Positions 1 through 12,164 of a stretch of DNA of 64,000 bases are shown here, piece by piece. Made by a program: the position numbers and the translations under genes. The notes beneath the pieces were generated by a model, which was not told the origin of the DNA, did not search any database, and was given only the letters and a program-made list of their open reading frames with translations. Origin of the DNA: Anoplolepis gracilipes (Eukaryota; Arthropoda; Insecta; Hymenoptera; Formicidae). Location: assembly GCF_047496725.1 (NCBI RefSeq), contig NC_132979.1, forward strand, positions 2,063,501 to 2,127,500, read 5' to 3'. Each line of letters starts with the position of its first letter. Position 1 is the stretch's first letter.

Positions 1-136
1 GTATATTTTTTATTTAATTTCTAATCTCGTTTTAACATTAAAAAAGTAACGAAAAAAGTAACAAATAGTTACTTTTGATAATAAGTAACGAATAACGGTA
101 ACTAGTTACTTTTTAAAAGTAACTTTCCCATCCCTG
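1..136 (-). mobile_element. Probable end of a DNA transposon (hAT-like)
   Basis: The stretch is built from repeated AGTAAC/GTTACT motifs in both orientations and ends at 136 with CCCATCCCTG. This looks like the subterminal repeats and tip of a hAT-type element, reading inward from CAGGGATGGG on the minus strand. The other end lies outside the window, so neither target duplication nor coding capacity can be checked. Confidence 0.4.
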
Positions 137-1149
137 GAAATATCTATATATAAATATGTATGCAAAAAAAAAAAATACGCTTTAATCGACGTAAATCTCG
201 TAGATATTGCGGAAAATGGCACAATATGTCCGTGTGGAAGCAAAAAATTATGTTGTTCATTATGATAAAGTGTATGCGAACGGTTTCCATTAATTCGTAC
301 ATTAATTTATATACTCTGAGTTTAGAAAGTTTCGCAGCGGTAAGCAATAAATCACGATTATATTATAAAACCCTCTCCCTTTCCTCGATAATATTACTGC
401 GACTTTTGTTTCAAGATCATACAATCGGGCATATCGATTTGTATATTGGTGAAAGATATATGCTAAAAAATTACGAAGCAAACAGTTCGTAAATAGATTG
501 GAAATAATAGTAGCGTTTTTGTATGCATTTGATATACATGATGAAATTATCACAATACACTTTTTTATATTTCGAGCTTAAAGAGAGAATCGCTCTGTTG
601 TTCCCATCTTATTCAAATACGCATCTGCAAAGATAGCGCTTGATATGCTATCCCTTTTCCCTCTCTCTACGTAATAATATATATTATTTACATAAGTTCG
701 TGCATTGTCACATAAATTACCATCTTCGCAAATTGTTTCTTCGTGCGTCTTCATTTCTGACGATCGATCTGTAAAATTATCACGCGTTTTCTTCAGCGCA
801 CAAAACTTCTCTTCAAGATATAAATAGTACATTGAAATTCGAAGTATAAATGTATAACGTGAGTGTATACAAAAATATGTTTCAGCATTTTCTTTTAATT
901 CTAAATAGAAAGAGAAAGAAGAAACAGAATATCAAATTATTATTAAATTAAAAACATTTATTCTTTATCTCAAAATATAAATTTGTTTTATTTTATTAAA
1001 AATATTGCTTATGAGTGATTGCATATATGCACTAATTATTTAAGAAAGTATGAGAAAGACGGAAAGATAAGATTTTGAGAATTAAAAAAAACAATAATAC
1101 GATGATCTCTCAATGAAACTACGATTAAATTGTGACAAAAAATGAATAT
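137..1149. other. AT-rich intergenic region without a supported gene
   Basis: Open frames occur on both strands, such as a 110-codon plus-strand frame at 160-492 and an 84-codon minus-strand frame at 578-832. None shows OR motifs, convincing splice sites or a recognisable domain. I see no gene that can be defended here. Confidence 0.5.
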
Positions 1150-1170
1150 AAGACAGTTTTTTTACTTATC

Positions 1171-1400
1171 GTGCCACAACTGTCAACGGACAGATCTTGT
1201 CAGCAATTATTCTGTACTGCCGTGTATTCTTCTACATAATTATTTAAAATGCTATGTATATTAATAATTATAAAAAATAAATACAAGTGTACAATTTTAC
1301 TTTATCGCGCTAAAACTTTTGATCGATAGGGTCACGATAGGGTCAGTTATTTTGCCGGCAATTATTTTGTAGAATTTCGTAGATTGTTCATAATTATAAG
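1171..1400 (-). pseudogene. Two decayed copies of OR exon 8
   Basis: On the minus strand, about 1171-1235 and 1308-1400 both resemble the exon 8 of OR-1 and OR-2 (the AGAATAACTGCTGGC area encoding R/K-I-T-A-G). Both carry stops and frameshifts. They are fragments of a lost minus-strand receptor downstream of OR-1. No other exon of that gene was recognised, though a promoter-like stretch near 1.95 kb fits the same gene. Confidence 0.5.
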
Positions 1401-1939
1401 AAAAATCTTATACATTTTCACGAAGTACAATATCATCTTCCTCTACAATACAAAACGAGATTTATACTATTCTGGATATAACAATGATAAAAAAACATGG
1501 ATATAATTAAATGATAAAAACATTTACATGTAATCTTCGTAAAATGAAATTGAATCGCGGTGTGTGTGTCAGCACGAAACACGAAAGAATTAATTAAAAA
1601 TAAATAACAATATATTACATAATTTAAAGAAATTCTAATATAAATTATATATATATATATAAATATTAAAAATTTCTTTGTAGGATACAGAAACGTCTTT
1701 AAAAATTTAATTTTATCAATAACATAACTTACTGTTAGTATCTTTATTCTACTATTACACTATGTACTCTCTTACAATATCGCTAGATATTGTACGTATT
1801 CGGTGTTTTTGCAAATTATATACAACCTAGGTATCGTTTAACACTGTCTTTGTCAAATGCTTTTTTGCACGGTTCTCGATAGAAATACTAGGCAAACAAT
1901 AAACTATTATTTTTGAATTTTTGAATACAGTGAGAAGCC

Positions 1940-2000
1940 CGAGGACATCATTAACAATTCCTTGTGTTATGACGCTTATGTGGCGCGTGTACGTCCTCCT
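1940..2000 (-). promoter_or_regulatory. Orphan OR upstream motif
   Basis: The segment GACATCATTAACAATTCC with TTGTG after it (1943-1966) closely matches the region just upstream of OR-2 at 9535-9557. No first exon follows on the minus strand. It is best read as the leftover promoter of the receptor whose exon 8 relics lie at 1171-1400. Confidence 0.4.
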
Positions 2001-2357
2001 ATCATTATAATAATGAATGTCTTCTTTCTCTTTCCCCTCGTATTACACATCTAAAGTCTCGTAGCTTTTTTTTAAGAACTATACAAACTGAATTTTTTTT
2101 AAATTGACGACTGTGAAGATTTCGTCGACTTGAATATTAAGTCGTGCAACAAAGCACGCAGTATTTTTTTATGGCTATTACAAATTTACGATGAAAGGTA
2201 TAAGTTAAGAGATTAAAACTTTCCACATATTATATATTTTCGGTGTTTTTGAATTAATATCAAATTGATAGCAGGAACTGTTACGATAAAGTCATGTGTC
2301 ATTCTAAAAAATTCATTGATAAGCTGCTGAATCGCACAGATGATGTCGATATAATAA

Positions 2358-5300
2358 TCAACTGAAGGAGCGCATCATCGTCAAATAAGACATCGATGTT
2401 TTCAAAACCTTCAAAAAATAAAACTATCGTTCATTATCTTCTTAAAAAAAAAAAAATAAATTTATAATAAGATATTGTAGAGATAAAGTTGGTAATAAAA
2501 GCATATGTAGTTTTGCTCACCTTGCCAAAGCTTTCAATGGAGAGAGCCACGATCTTGCCAGCAGTTATTTTACATGGTAACACGCTTCTATTCATGATTA
2601 AGAAAAGAAGCTTTTGACATCTTCTAGAAGTATAATACCAATTTGACCTGCAACTGCAATTTGAAACAAAATTAATACCAATTCCGGATAAGAAAAAAAA
2701 AAAATAAATAAAAATGAGAAATATTTAGCATCGCAATTATTATCGCGTCTGCAGTTTGAATAAAAAAAATAAAAACATTTTATATAAATTATCGTATAAA
2801 GAAATATAGCAGTATTAGGGCTGCCATCCATCCGGTTTTTCCCGGATTTGTCCTAGTTTTTCAAGCGTTCAGTGACGTTTGGGGGAGATTTTTTAAAGTT
2901 GTCCGGGTTTCTCATCAAAAGATTTTATTTTAATATTATTATTGATTAGTAATATCTAATTATATTTCTATTATATTGATTAATAATTGTATCTTATTAT
3001 AGCTATTATAGCTAATTGTTGTAATTGTATAATATTTTTTATGAAACAATAATAGTTTATTTATACTTTGTAAAAATTACCCAGTCATATATAAAAATTA
3101 ATAAAGTTCTTTTTAATATGTATATATTTAATTCTCGATTTATGATTTTTGTAGTTTTTGAAATTCCTTCTGTCTAAATAGAAAGATTCCTCTATTTTGA
3201 TCATTTTATCAGTCCGGGGTCCGTCTGGGGTTTTAAACTTCTCAGTCCTAGGTCTGTAATATTACAGATGGCAGCCCTAAGCAGTATAAAAGGGAATTAT
3301 ATAACTTTGTTGTAATATATATATATCCTTACAATAATTTCGTCATTATATAGACAAATTGGAAGAGGAAGCGTAGTCTTACATTGATTGGTAAGGAACC
3401 ATACTGTAATCTAACAAGAATTGAGCCGGCCAGAACTGTAGAAAGAGGTGAATCAGTTGAGCAATATAGATAGCGAGAGGTTCTACGATATCTTTCGCAT
3501 CGTTCAAATTTAAGATCACCTGAAATATATACGTTTGATTACTTTTCATTTCCTCAAAATCTTTCCTGGAAAGATCTTGGATCTGTCAGATTACTTATTG
3601 CAAGTTTTATTTTATTAAATATTAATTATTAGCAAGTTACAGAAATGTTCTCGCTGGAAGGTTTTTATTATAAAGCTTAGAAAAAAATTGATATATATAC
3701 CTGTATACCAATCATGCTGCCACCAATCATGTTTAGACAAACGCTGACCAGGAATATGTTTGAGAATGTGGACTCGATCAGCTCCGCGAATCTACGAAAA
3801 CGCGATTAAAAAAATAATACGAAGAAAGTATTATCGCGGATGATAAATTTCGCGTTCAAAAATATTAACGTTAACGTAACTGTATCACGTGCAGATGCTT
3901 GCGCAAGCAGTCCAGGGCTTTATTGTAATTGCTATCCGTGATCTTGTCGGGTTTCAGGTCAAAATTTTTATCGCTATCCTTGCCGATATGTTCCAGCGTA
4001 TTTCTGGAAACGGGCTCAAATGATAACGCTCCCCTTGACGAGATCAAAAGCAGCCTCAATTTTATTCGGACCAGCTCGAGATTTTGACGAAAGACGTATT
4101 GTACAGGGTGAGGAAAAATTATGGAAACCCTGAAAAATCTCGGAAAATATAAGTTTTACAGAAAAATGTTTCCAACAAAAGTTGTATGGTTTCGAAAGGG
4201 CTATAAGATGATACCTTGGATAATTGTTTGAAAGTCACGTGAAGGTCACCATCAATTTCTTAAATGGGACGCCCTATTTTCTATTGTATATTCTTGTAGA
4301 TTACCTTGAGAACTTTCCAAAACACTATAGTTAAATATTTTTTGATTAAGTACTTTTCGAGTTATGAGGCTTGAAAGTTCCAATATTTTGATATCAAATA
4401 CGAAATATCTCGTGAAATATTAATTTTTCGATTATCTTATTTTAATACTTTTTAGTACATAATAATAATCATAAAGAAACTACATGGTTGTTCCTTTTAA
4501 AAAAATCGAAAAATTAATATTTTATTTCGAGAGATATTTCGTATTTGAGATGTCAAAATATTGGAACTTACAAGCCTCATAACTCGAAAAGTACTTAATG
4601 AAAAAATAGCTAATTATAGTGTTTTGGAAAGCTCTCGAGGTAAATTACAAGAATATACAATAAAAAATAGGGTGATTTAATTTAAGAAATTGATGGTGAC
4701 CTTGAAACGACTATCCAATAGCCCTTTCGAAACCATACAACTTTTGTTGGAAACATTTTTCTGTAAAACTGTTATATTTTCCGAGATTTTTCAGGGTTTC
4801 CATACTTTTTCCTCACCCTGTATGCAAATTTATATACGAATATAATCAATGTATCTCGATTTTATATCATCATTCTTGTGGAAAAATCCTTACCCGACGA
4901 TCGCGAACATCCCGCAAGCGTGCCGAATTAGAAGGATGTAGAAGGTATCGACCGCGATTGTGATACTGATATGAGCGAATACGGCTAGATAACAGTGTAT
5001 CGCCATCGGATACAGGTATCGGCCGAATTTTTCACCGTATTCCACGCGAAACGGTAGCTTCGATTCCGCCGCCAGGGAAGTTATCGTCGCTTCCGACGTG
5101 TCTTCTATCAGTATCACGATGAGCGATTTAAATATGAGAAGAATTCCCACAAACTGCATAAAGACTGGATAGAAATCAAATGAATGAAAAAAAGATTCCC
5201 CAGCGAAATTTCCACTCTGCTCAAAAACCTACCTCCGTATGTGGTCGTGATATACTGGCCATGAGCACTGTGTCGTTGTAGAATAGTTCTTTCCATGTCC

Positions 5301-5848
5301 GTGCTCAACGACGACCAATCGTTCTCTATTGTCTCAAGACAAGTCTTCAACTAGAAATATAAGCACGCGGCATCCACTATCTTTATATCGAGTTTAAGAG
5401 CTTAAATGTCTATTGCACATCGATCGCGCTGTGCGAAATTCATACGATTATCGCATACTTTCTTGTTGTTTATCATCAAGCTCGCTAATTTGAAGCTAAA
5501 TATTATGGTGATCCACATCGACGGGGTACACGAGAATACATCGTCAAGATTCGCCGCGGTTATTAACAGGTATAATAGCTACGTCAATATATTAAATTAA
5601 TTATTATGTATTAATTATTTTTGAATAATCATGAAAAAATGTAGGAAGAAAATAATTATAATTTCTTTGTAAACAGAGATAACTGCAAATACCTGGGGTA
5701 CAAGGATGGTGAGGGAGAATGTAAACATCGGCACGAAGAGCAAGCATCTGTCGCGAAACGCATGATAGGGCCATATTCCTATCAAGCTCATATACACTCT
5801 GGGAATCATGTAACAGCGACTTTGCCAAATGTCTCTTCGCTCAGCCAT
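2358..5848 (-). CDS. Odorant receptor OR-1 (9 exons, 399 aa)
   Basis: Intact ligand-gated cation channel subunit of the insect OR family, expected to pair with Orco in olfactory dendrites. Exons on the minus strand, in order: 5693-5848, 5459-5578, 5233-5350, 4894-5164, 3881-4003, 3701-3791, 3383-3519, 2521-2653, 2358-2408. Frames and phases close perfectly. Exon 1 starts MAERRDIWQSR and carries the IGIWPYH motif. Exon 4 holds TM3, the second extracellular loop (PFRVEYG) and TM4. Exon 7 has HLFLQFWPAQFLLDYS, and exon 9 ends VLKTSMSYLTMMRSFS. Exon 1 is 12 bp and exon 4 is 9 bp longer than in OR-2. The intron-5 donor is an unusual GTTACG. Exon 8 could instead start at 2647 (a second AG, also in frame), but 2653 matches the paralogs. 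Introns 4 and 7 carry inserted elements. Closest relative in the window is OR-2. Confidence 0.9.
2816..3279. mobile_element. Non-autonomous hAT-like element with 8-bp target duplication
   Basis: The element has perfect 13-bp terminal inverted repeats (TAGGGCTGCCATC at 2816; its complement ending at 3279). It is flanked by an exact 8-bp direct repeat, AGCAGTAT, at 2808-2815 and 3280-3287. It is 464 bp long, AT-rich inside and lacks a reading frame, so it is a MITE. It sits in intron 7 of OR-1. Two truncated copies in the opposite orientation lie upstream of OR-3 and OR-4. Confidence 0.85.
4104..4820. mobile_element. Foldback MITE in intron 4 of OR-1
   Basis: A 717-bp element bounded by CAGGGTGAGG and CCTCACCCTG, with TA dinucleotides on both sides (4102-4103 and 4821-4822). 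The two halves are long, imperfect inverted copies of each other, so the whole unit could fold into one hairpin. The TA flanks and CAGGGTG tips suggest a Tc1/mariner-type non-autonomous element. No coding region is seen. Confidence 0.75.
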
Positions 5849-5880
5849 CTTTAGGAATAACTAAGATCATCGACTATCAA

Positions 5881-5931
5881 CGATTCCTTGTGAACGTCAC
5901 TTGGCAAGACGTTATTATCGATTCCCTGTGT
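5881..5931 (-). promoter_or_regulatory. Repeated upstream motif of OR-1
   Basis: Two copies of a CACAAGGAAT-like motif (minus strand) lie at about 5882-5891 and 5921-5930 (the second reads CACAGGGAAT), some 35 and 75 bp upstream of the OR-1 start codon. OR-2 has the same pair at similar spacing. The conservation suggests a promoter-proximal element. A transcription start site cannot be placed from sequence. Confidence 0.4.
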
Positions 5932-6406
5932 GTCGCGGTACTTGTGAGGCCGCGCATGTTATACAATAGTTAGGCCATTACAGAATTAAATAAGCAATTA
6001 TTTCCCCGTAAAATTACCCTATTTCACCTCTCCCTCTTGCCGTTTCAGTCTTTTGATCGTGGCTTCGCTAAAAGCAACTAATTCTTTCTCTATATCTGTT
6101 TACAATCGATATACCGTTCGTGTTGAACGAACTGAATTTTCAAATAAAGTAAAGTTTTCCTATGTTTATAGAAAAGAGAATCAACAATATCCTGACAATG
6201 GATACGATGGATATATTTTCGAATACGATTAAAAGATAGGAAAACTGATTAATCTCGAATTTTTTTATTCGTATATTTTCGGTACATTTTTGACAATTAA
6301 AACAATCTAGATCTATCGTCGCGTCAAATTATTATAATACATCGCATGTAAATATGACAAATTTTCTTTTCCATCTAGCAGATTCCTTAAACTTGCGTTG
6401 AAATTG

Positions 6407-8647
6407 TTAGTGGAAGGAACGTAGCATCGTGAAATATGACATGGATGTTTTCAGAACCTTTCGAAGAAACGGAATCACCATCGTTATCGATCTTAAATAT
6501 ATTAAAGTCGCAGAGAGTAAGAGTTAAAAAATAATATTTTTACTTACAACGCCAAAGCTTTCGATGGATAAAGTCACCACTCTGCCAGCAGTTATTCTGC
6601 ATGGTAATACCGTTCTGTTCATGATCAAAAGTAGGAGTTTTCTACATCTGTTGGAGGTGTAATACCAATTCGCCTTACAACTGTAACACAAAATACATGA
6701 TATATTAGAATAAAAAAAAATAAAATCTTAAAAAATTTGCATTTGCTACATCTACATTTTATAAATCGATTACGTTCCAGAAAGTGACATAAGTACTTTT
6801 GATTGAATTTGAAAAAGTTTGATTTCTTACATTGACTCGAACGGAAGAACGCTGTAATCAAGTAAAAATTGAGCCTGCCAAAATTGTAGAAATAGATGAG
6901 TGAGTTGAGCGACATAAATAGCGAGAGGTGCTATTATATCTTTTGCATCGTTTAAATTTATCAACACCTAAAAAAAACATTTCTTTATTTTGGAAAATAA
7001 TTTTATATATCGTTAATTATATTAGGAGAGTTTTAATTATACATATATATAAAAGAGTATTTTATTAGAATTTTTATTATATTTTTTATTGTATTATTAT
7101 ATATTTTTATTTAATTATATTAGAAAAGTGTGTCAATAATTTCAAAGCTAAATTTAAAAAATTCATTCCGTTTGCACTGAAATAATTTTCATTCTAGAGA
7201 ATTTGATGCACACCTGTATACCGCATATGCTGCCACCAATCATATTTAGACTAATGCTGACTAGAAATATATTTGCGAATGTAGACTCGATCAATTCCGC
7301 GAATCTGTTAAATCGCAAAACTTTACGTAATTAAAAGAAATATGAAATGAAAGATTACTTTTTTTTATAGTTTTATTAAAGAAGATTAATACGCACTTTA
7401 TCACGTGCAGATGCTTGCGTAAACAGTTCAGAACCTTGCTATAATTAATATCTTTGATTTTATCGGGCTTTAGCTCGAAATTGTCGTCGCTATCTTTGCC
7501 AATACGTTCCAATGAATGTCTGGAAACCGCTAAAATAATAACACTCTTGGAAAATTGTATATTTTTAGATCTCGGATAATTTTGCAAAATTATGGATGTC
7601 ATGCAAATTGAGAAAAATCGAAATCCACTCGGTGGACAATAATAATGTATTTTCAATGATGTTAGTCAGGATTTTCGTCTGAATGATCTTAATTCATGAA
7701 ACGTCATTCTTGATCTTACCCGACGACCGAAAACATTCCGCACGCATGCTGGACCAAGGTAAAGTACAAGGTATCAGTCGCGACTGTGGCGGTCACGTGA
7801 GAGCATACGGTTAAATAGTTATGGATCAGTATCAGATAGAAATGTTGATCTATCTTGCGACCGTATTCCACGCGAAATGGTAATTTCGTTACGGCCAGTT
7901 TGGTCGGGTCTGAGGTATCATCTATCAGTATCATCACGATCGACTTGAGTATGTAGAGGAATCCTGTTAGCTGCATAAAAACTAGAAATACGCGTTACAA
8001 AGAGAGAGAGAGAGAGAACTGTTCGAAAAGATTCGGTCAAATTATGGAAAAAAAAAGTTTCGACTTTTTTCTCGCCGAAAATTTTCCATCAAAATTTCCA
8101 TCTTTGAACAACATACTTGCATAAAATATCGTTAGATAACGACCGTACGTAGTCTGTTGTTGCAGAAGAGTCTTCTCATTATCGGTTGTTAACGACGACC
8201 AATCGTCCTCTATCGTTTTAAGACAAGTTTTTACCTATAAATATATATTCTTGTAGAACACGAGGATATTTTTTACAATTTGATGTTATTAACGGAATAG
8301 ATATCAAAGATAATTACATTAATTACAAGACGTTAATCGTACTAGTGAAACTGCAAATTAACGTTACCTACTTTCTTACTATTTGCCATCAAGCTCGCTA
8401 ATTTAAAACTAAATATTATTGTAATCAACATTGTTGGAATACATTCGAAGAGATCATCGATATCCGTCATAGCGATGCACACGTATAGTAGCTGTATTAA
8501 ATATTGCGGTATCAATGTTACAAGATATTAATAATAATGTGATGATCAGTATATTCATAGAAATCAGAAACTAAACTTTCAAATATTTGCATTGAAAAAA
8601 ATATTCAAAAAATGTATTTAATATAAAAATACATATATCTCGCGAAA

Positions 8648-8693
<46 letters not shown>

Positions 8694-9451
8694 CAGAATT
8701 GCTAATATAAAAGAAATAAAATAAAAATCTTATCTTATATGCTCTTTCCATAAGATTGCAAATTTCTATAAAAATATATAAAATGAAAAAACACATATAC
8801 ACAGAAAAAAGCAAGTGTCAAGTCAAAACTTATATACTCATGTAAACGCGTTCATTGTTTCATACGTACGCAACAATTTATAATCTTTTTGGAAGAATTA
8901 AAAAATTTTAAATTTTAACAATATTATATATAATTCTATTTCAATACTACAATTGTCATTTCAAGAATAAAATATTTATTTTAACTCTAAGAAAATTATA
9001 ATCTTCGATTGGAACATGTGTTGTTTTCTATCCAACGTTTTCTTCCTCTTCGTTCAAGAAAATTATTCTTAAATAACAAGAATATATTTTTCTTGGTTAA
9101 ACTATATAAAATGTCCTCACGTTGTTTAATGCAATATAATCTCATTTCAAGATTTACATTTTGAAACTAAAGATATTGTCAAAATAAGAATATTCTTTTT
9201 TTCTGTGTACATAACATAACATTCAAATTTTGTATACACAAGCAGAAAAAATATTACGTATTATTTTTAATATATATATATATATATATGTATATTCAAT
9301 TATATACCTGAGGTATGAAAATAAGAAAACAGACCGTAAATATCGGCACAAAATGCAGATATCTATCGCGAATCGAATGATATGGCCATAAACCTGCTAA
9401 GGTCATGTAGAATCTAGGAATCGTGTAATATCGACTTTGCCAAATATCCAT
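6407..9451 (-). CDS. Odorant receptor OR-2 (9 exons, 392 aa)
   Basis: Intact OR, paralog of OR-1 and in the same orientation. Exons in order: 9308-9451, 8372-8491, 8117-8234, 7720-7981, 7397-7519, 7214-7304, 6831-6967, 6548-6680, 6407-6457. The start MDIWQSRYYTIPRF gives the standard 144-bp exon 1. Motifs: AGLWPYH in exon 1, PFRVEYG in exon 4, LRKHLHVIK at the end of exon 5, FWQAQFLLDYS in exon 7, and VLKTSMSYFTMLRSFH at the end. The nearest AG to the exon 8 coding homology breaks the frame; the acceptor at 6681 restores it and adds I-C-K-A before NWYYTS. Intron 5 uses GTGCGT, the only ordinary intron-5 donor in the array. Intron 1 (8492-9307) is long and holds a TA microsatellite. About 560 bp separate its stop from the start of OR-1. 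Confidence 0.9.
8658..8690. repeat. (TA)n microsatellite in OR-2 intron 1
   Basis: An uninterrupted TA run follows an A-rich tract. Confidence 0.9.
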
Positions 9452-9497
9452 TCTCTCAGTAATTTTCAAAAATACTAAGAACGTAAACTATCAAACG

Positions 9498-9560
9498 ATA
9501 CCTTGTGAATGTTGGCTACTAGGCGACGCACGGGGACATTATTAACAATTCCTTGTGCAC
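9498..9560 (-). promoter_or_regulatory. Repeated upstream motif of OR-2
   Basis: Copies of the CACAAGGAAT-like motif (minus strand) lie at about 9497-9507 (CACAAGGTAT) and 9548-9557 (CACAAGGAAT), 45-110 bp upstream of the start codon. They correspond to the pair upstream of OR-1 and to the orphan copy near 1960. Confidence 0.4.
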
Positions 9561-11035
9561 GACTGTAATTATGTCATCATAGCATAGCGCGCCATTATTT
9601 GCGCACACTGTAACCCTCTCTATCCGTGCTTTTCATCGTAATACTTTGTTAGATAATCGACTCTTTCATAGTACATAATAATGGCATAGTCTGTTGTTTG
9701 AATAATTGGGAAATTCATTCGTACGATATGCACAGTGAAAGATAGTAGATATCTGTCTCATGTTCGTAAAATATAATGAAGCGATCGTGTCAACAGAAGA
9801 AATTATTATACATATATATTATTATATAAGAAATGTGTTACTTATATGTAATATCGTGATATAATTCGATCGGATAAAAAATACATTTGTTTTTTTTTTT
9901 TTTTTTTTTTTTTGAGATTCATGTATAATGCCAATATTATGTAAAGGAGTTTAAAATTTATAGGAAATTTCTAAATGAGTTTAATTTTATAAATTGTGAA
10001 CATTTATAGAAATCAAAGTTGATAAATGTGAATGGATAAAGATAAAATGCAAATATCTTTTCTTTAATCTCATTATCCGACATTTTTATTAATTAATCTT
10101 TCGATAACATTTTAATTAAATGTAACATAACAAAAGAACGACAATTAATAGTTTTTGTTACAGATTTAAAATAATAGTGTATCAAGTGTATCCAGTGTTT
10201 TTCTATCGAAAACATATCGTTTTCTTTGATTTGCGAAGAAGAACTGACTTATTAATTATACATTATATTGTATATAACTACAATAGCTCAATTATCTATT
10301 TTAAGTATTTTCAAGATAGAAATATATAATATTATATATTTAAATCATTCACATCCAAAGGATTTTCTTTTTGAAAAATGGAAGAAATTTGTTAAAATAA
10401 AGATAAACAATCTGTGAATATTTGTATATATTTTTATCTATATAATTGTGTGATCCTTAATGTTTTTTGCTAGAAAAATTCAATTTTAAAGTTACAAAAT
10501 ATTTTGTTGTTATACTATATAATGTACTATATACAAGCAACATTGTATAAGTTAATAATGACTTACATTTCTTTTCTCTTTTACTTTTTCCGACGAGAGC
10601 AAGAAATTAAACAGGCTTCCATATTTTTGTTTTTAATTATTCAAACATTTGATCACTGTAGAAACAGTCGTCATAATTACACGTGAGAAACATGATTTTT
10701 CGAGAAACGCGTGTTTATATTTTTTTACATTTATTAATATATTTAAAGTGCAGAAGAGAGAGAGAGAGAGAGAGACAGAGAGAGACAGAGAGAAAGAGAG
10801 AGAACATATTTCTTAATTTCTTACAAATTAATATAAATCAATATCACAAAATTAAATACTTTTCTCCCATAAAATAAACATCAAACTTAAATCAAAATTA
10901 AAATTAAACATAATGCTAGAGAACTAACGCTATCTGAAACAATAGCGTCATCTGAAGGAAACAGTAATTTGTCTGTGAAAATATGTTAAAAAGTTAGATA
11001 GATTAAATATCTCTCTCTCTCTCTCTCTCTCTCTA

Positions 11036-11150
11036 CGGGACAATTCGGTCCAATCCGGGGCATTTTTCGGGACAATTTTAATGCGGGACAAAGAGCTCAA
11101 ATCCGGGACTGTCCCGCACAATCCAGAACGTCTGGTTATCTTACCTATAC
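11036..11150. mobile_element. Transposon-end-like segment
   Basis: A GC-rich island with repeated CGGGACA/TCCGGG motifs stands out from the AT-rich surroundings. The repeats of GGGACAATT and TCCGGGAC resemble subterminal repeats of a DNA transposon. A matching second end was not found, so this is probably a fragment. Confidence 0.3.
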
Positions 11151-11326
11151 AGAAACTGTTCTTTTATTATAAATATATCCAAACGATTTATTAATATTAA
11201 ATTTTCATTTATTTTTATTATCCTACATATTTAATATTAATATATTTTATAATTCTCATAATTCGGCGTAAATTACGCAGACCTACAAGAGACATTTCCA
11301 AAAACCAGTATAAATGATTTTTATAG

Positions 11327-11765
11327 ATTTTTGAATGCTGAAAACAAGTTCGTCCTTTAAATTAGCCAATTATATCAGATTTTTTTGATAACCATTAGCT
11401 GAAACTTAAAAAAATTGTTATTTTGGTTATTTTTAGTGGTTTATTTTTGACGGTCCACGAATTGTTAACTCTACGCGATACAGATCAGTTAGGTAATTCT
11501 TATAAATTTTTTGATGCTGAAACCACTATTTTGATTTTTTGAGATTTCCTGATATAATAGGTTAATTGAAAAAATACATCGTTTTCAATATCCAAAAATC
11601 TATAAGAATGACCTACATCAATTTCAGTATTGCATAAATTTGACAATTTATGGATCATAAAATAACCTAAATAACGAGTTTTTGAGGTTTCAGCTAATAA
11701 TTACTAAAATATCTGACATAATAAACTAATTTGGAAAACGGATTAGTTTTCAGCATCCAAAAGTA
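11327..11765. repeat. Foldback repeat
   Basis: The left arm (about 11327-11470, starting TTTTTGAATGCTGAAAAC) is matched in inverted orientation by the right arm (about 11630-11765, ending TTTTCAGCATCCAAAAG). A shorter inverted pair lies between them, around 11500-11610. The unit looks like a degraded hairpin MITE. No clear target duplication. Confidence 0.5.
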
Positions 11766-12164
11766 ATTTTTTAATATAAAATTTTCTCCGTGTATGTTAT
11801 TTTATTTATATTATTAAATATTACAATTATACTGTATGTTAAAAGCGGATTTCAGTTTCTTCATTCTCTACCGGATTTAGGATATTTAAGATATCAATCA
11901 AGTAATTTTTTCACTTTTCACAAAAAAAAAAAATTACATGATCGATCCCCTGATTTTATTATTTTTCGATTATGCGAAGTTGGTAAAGCATGCCCCTGCC
12001 GATCGTCAGATAGGCAACCCAACTTACCAATTTGTATGTTGCGAAAGCACCCTATACATCTGAGAGTGACAAGTTATCAACTAATCAATATATAAACATA
12101 TTATGTACATAGAATGTTCCAAAATCAGATGTTTTTTTTTAATAACAGATTCTCCTAGTTAATT

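Larger units (their letters stand above)
9600..12160. other. Divergent intergenic region between minus- and plus-strand ORs
   Basis: No OR exon and no other defensible gene is seen. It holds a poly-T tract (about 9890-9913), a GA-rich microsatellite (10759-10802), a CT microsatellite (11012-11034), transposon-like debris at 11.04-11.77 kb, and a locally GC-richer patch at about 11930-12070. Short open frames at 10504-10877 and 11790-12095 lack motifs. Confidence 0.5.

Noticed and set aside
160..492. 110-codon plus-strand open frame near the window start
   Set aside because: It begins in a poly-A tract, has basic/AT-driven composition and no domain, splice or promoter support; antisense frames overlap it.
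6671..6675. Nearest AG acceptor for OR-2 exon 8
   Set aside because: It gives the wrong phase after exon 7. The AG six bases upstream keeps the frame and the paralogous exon length of 133 bp.
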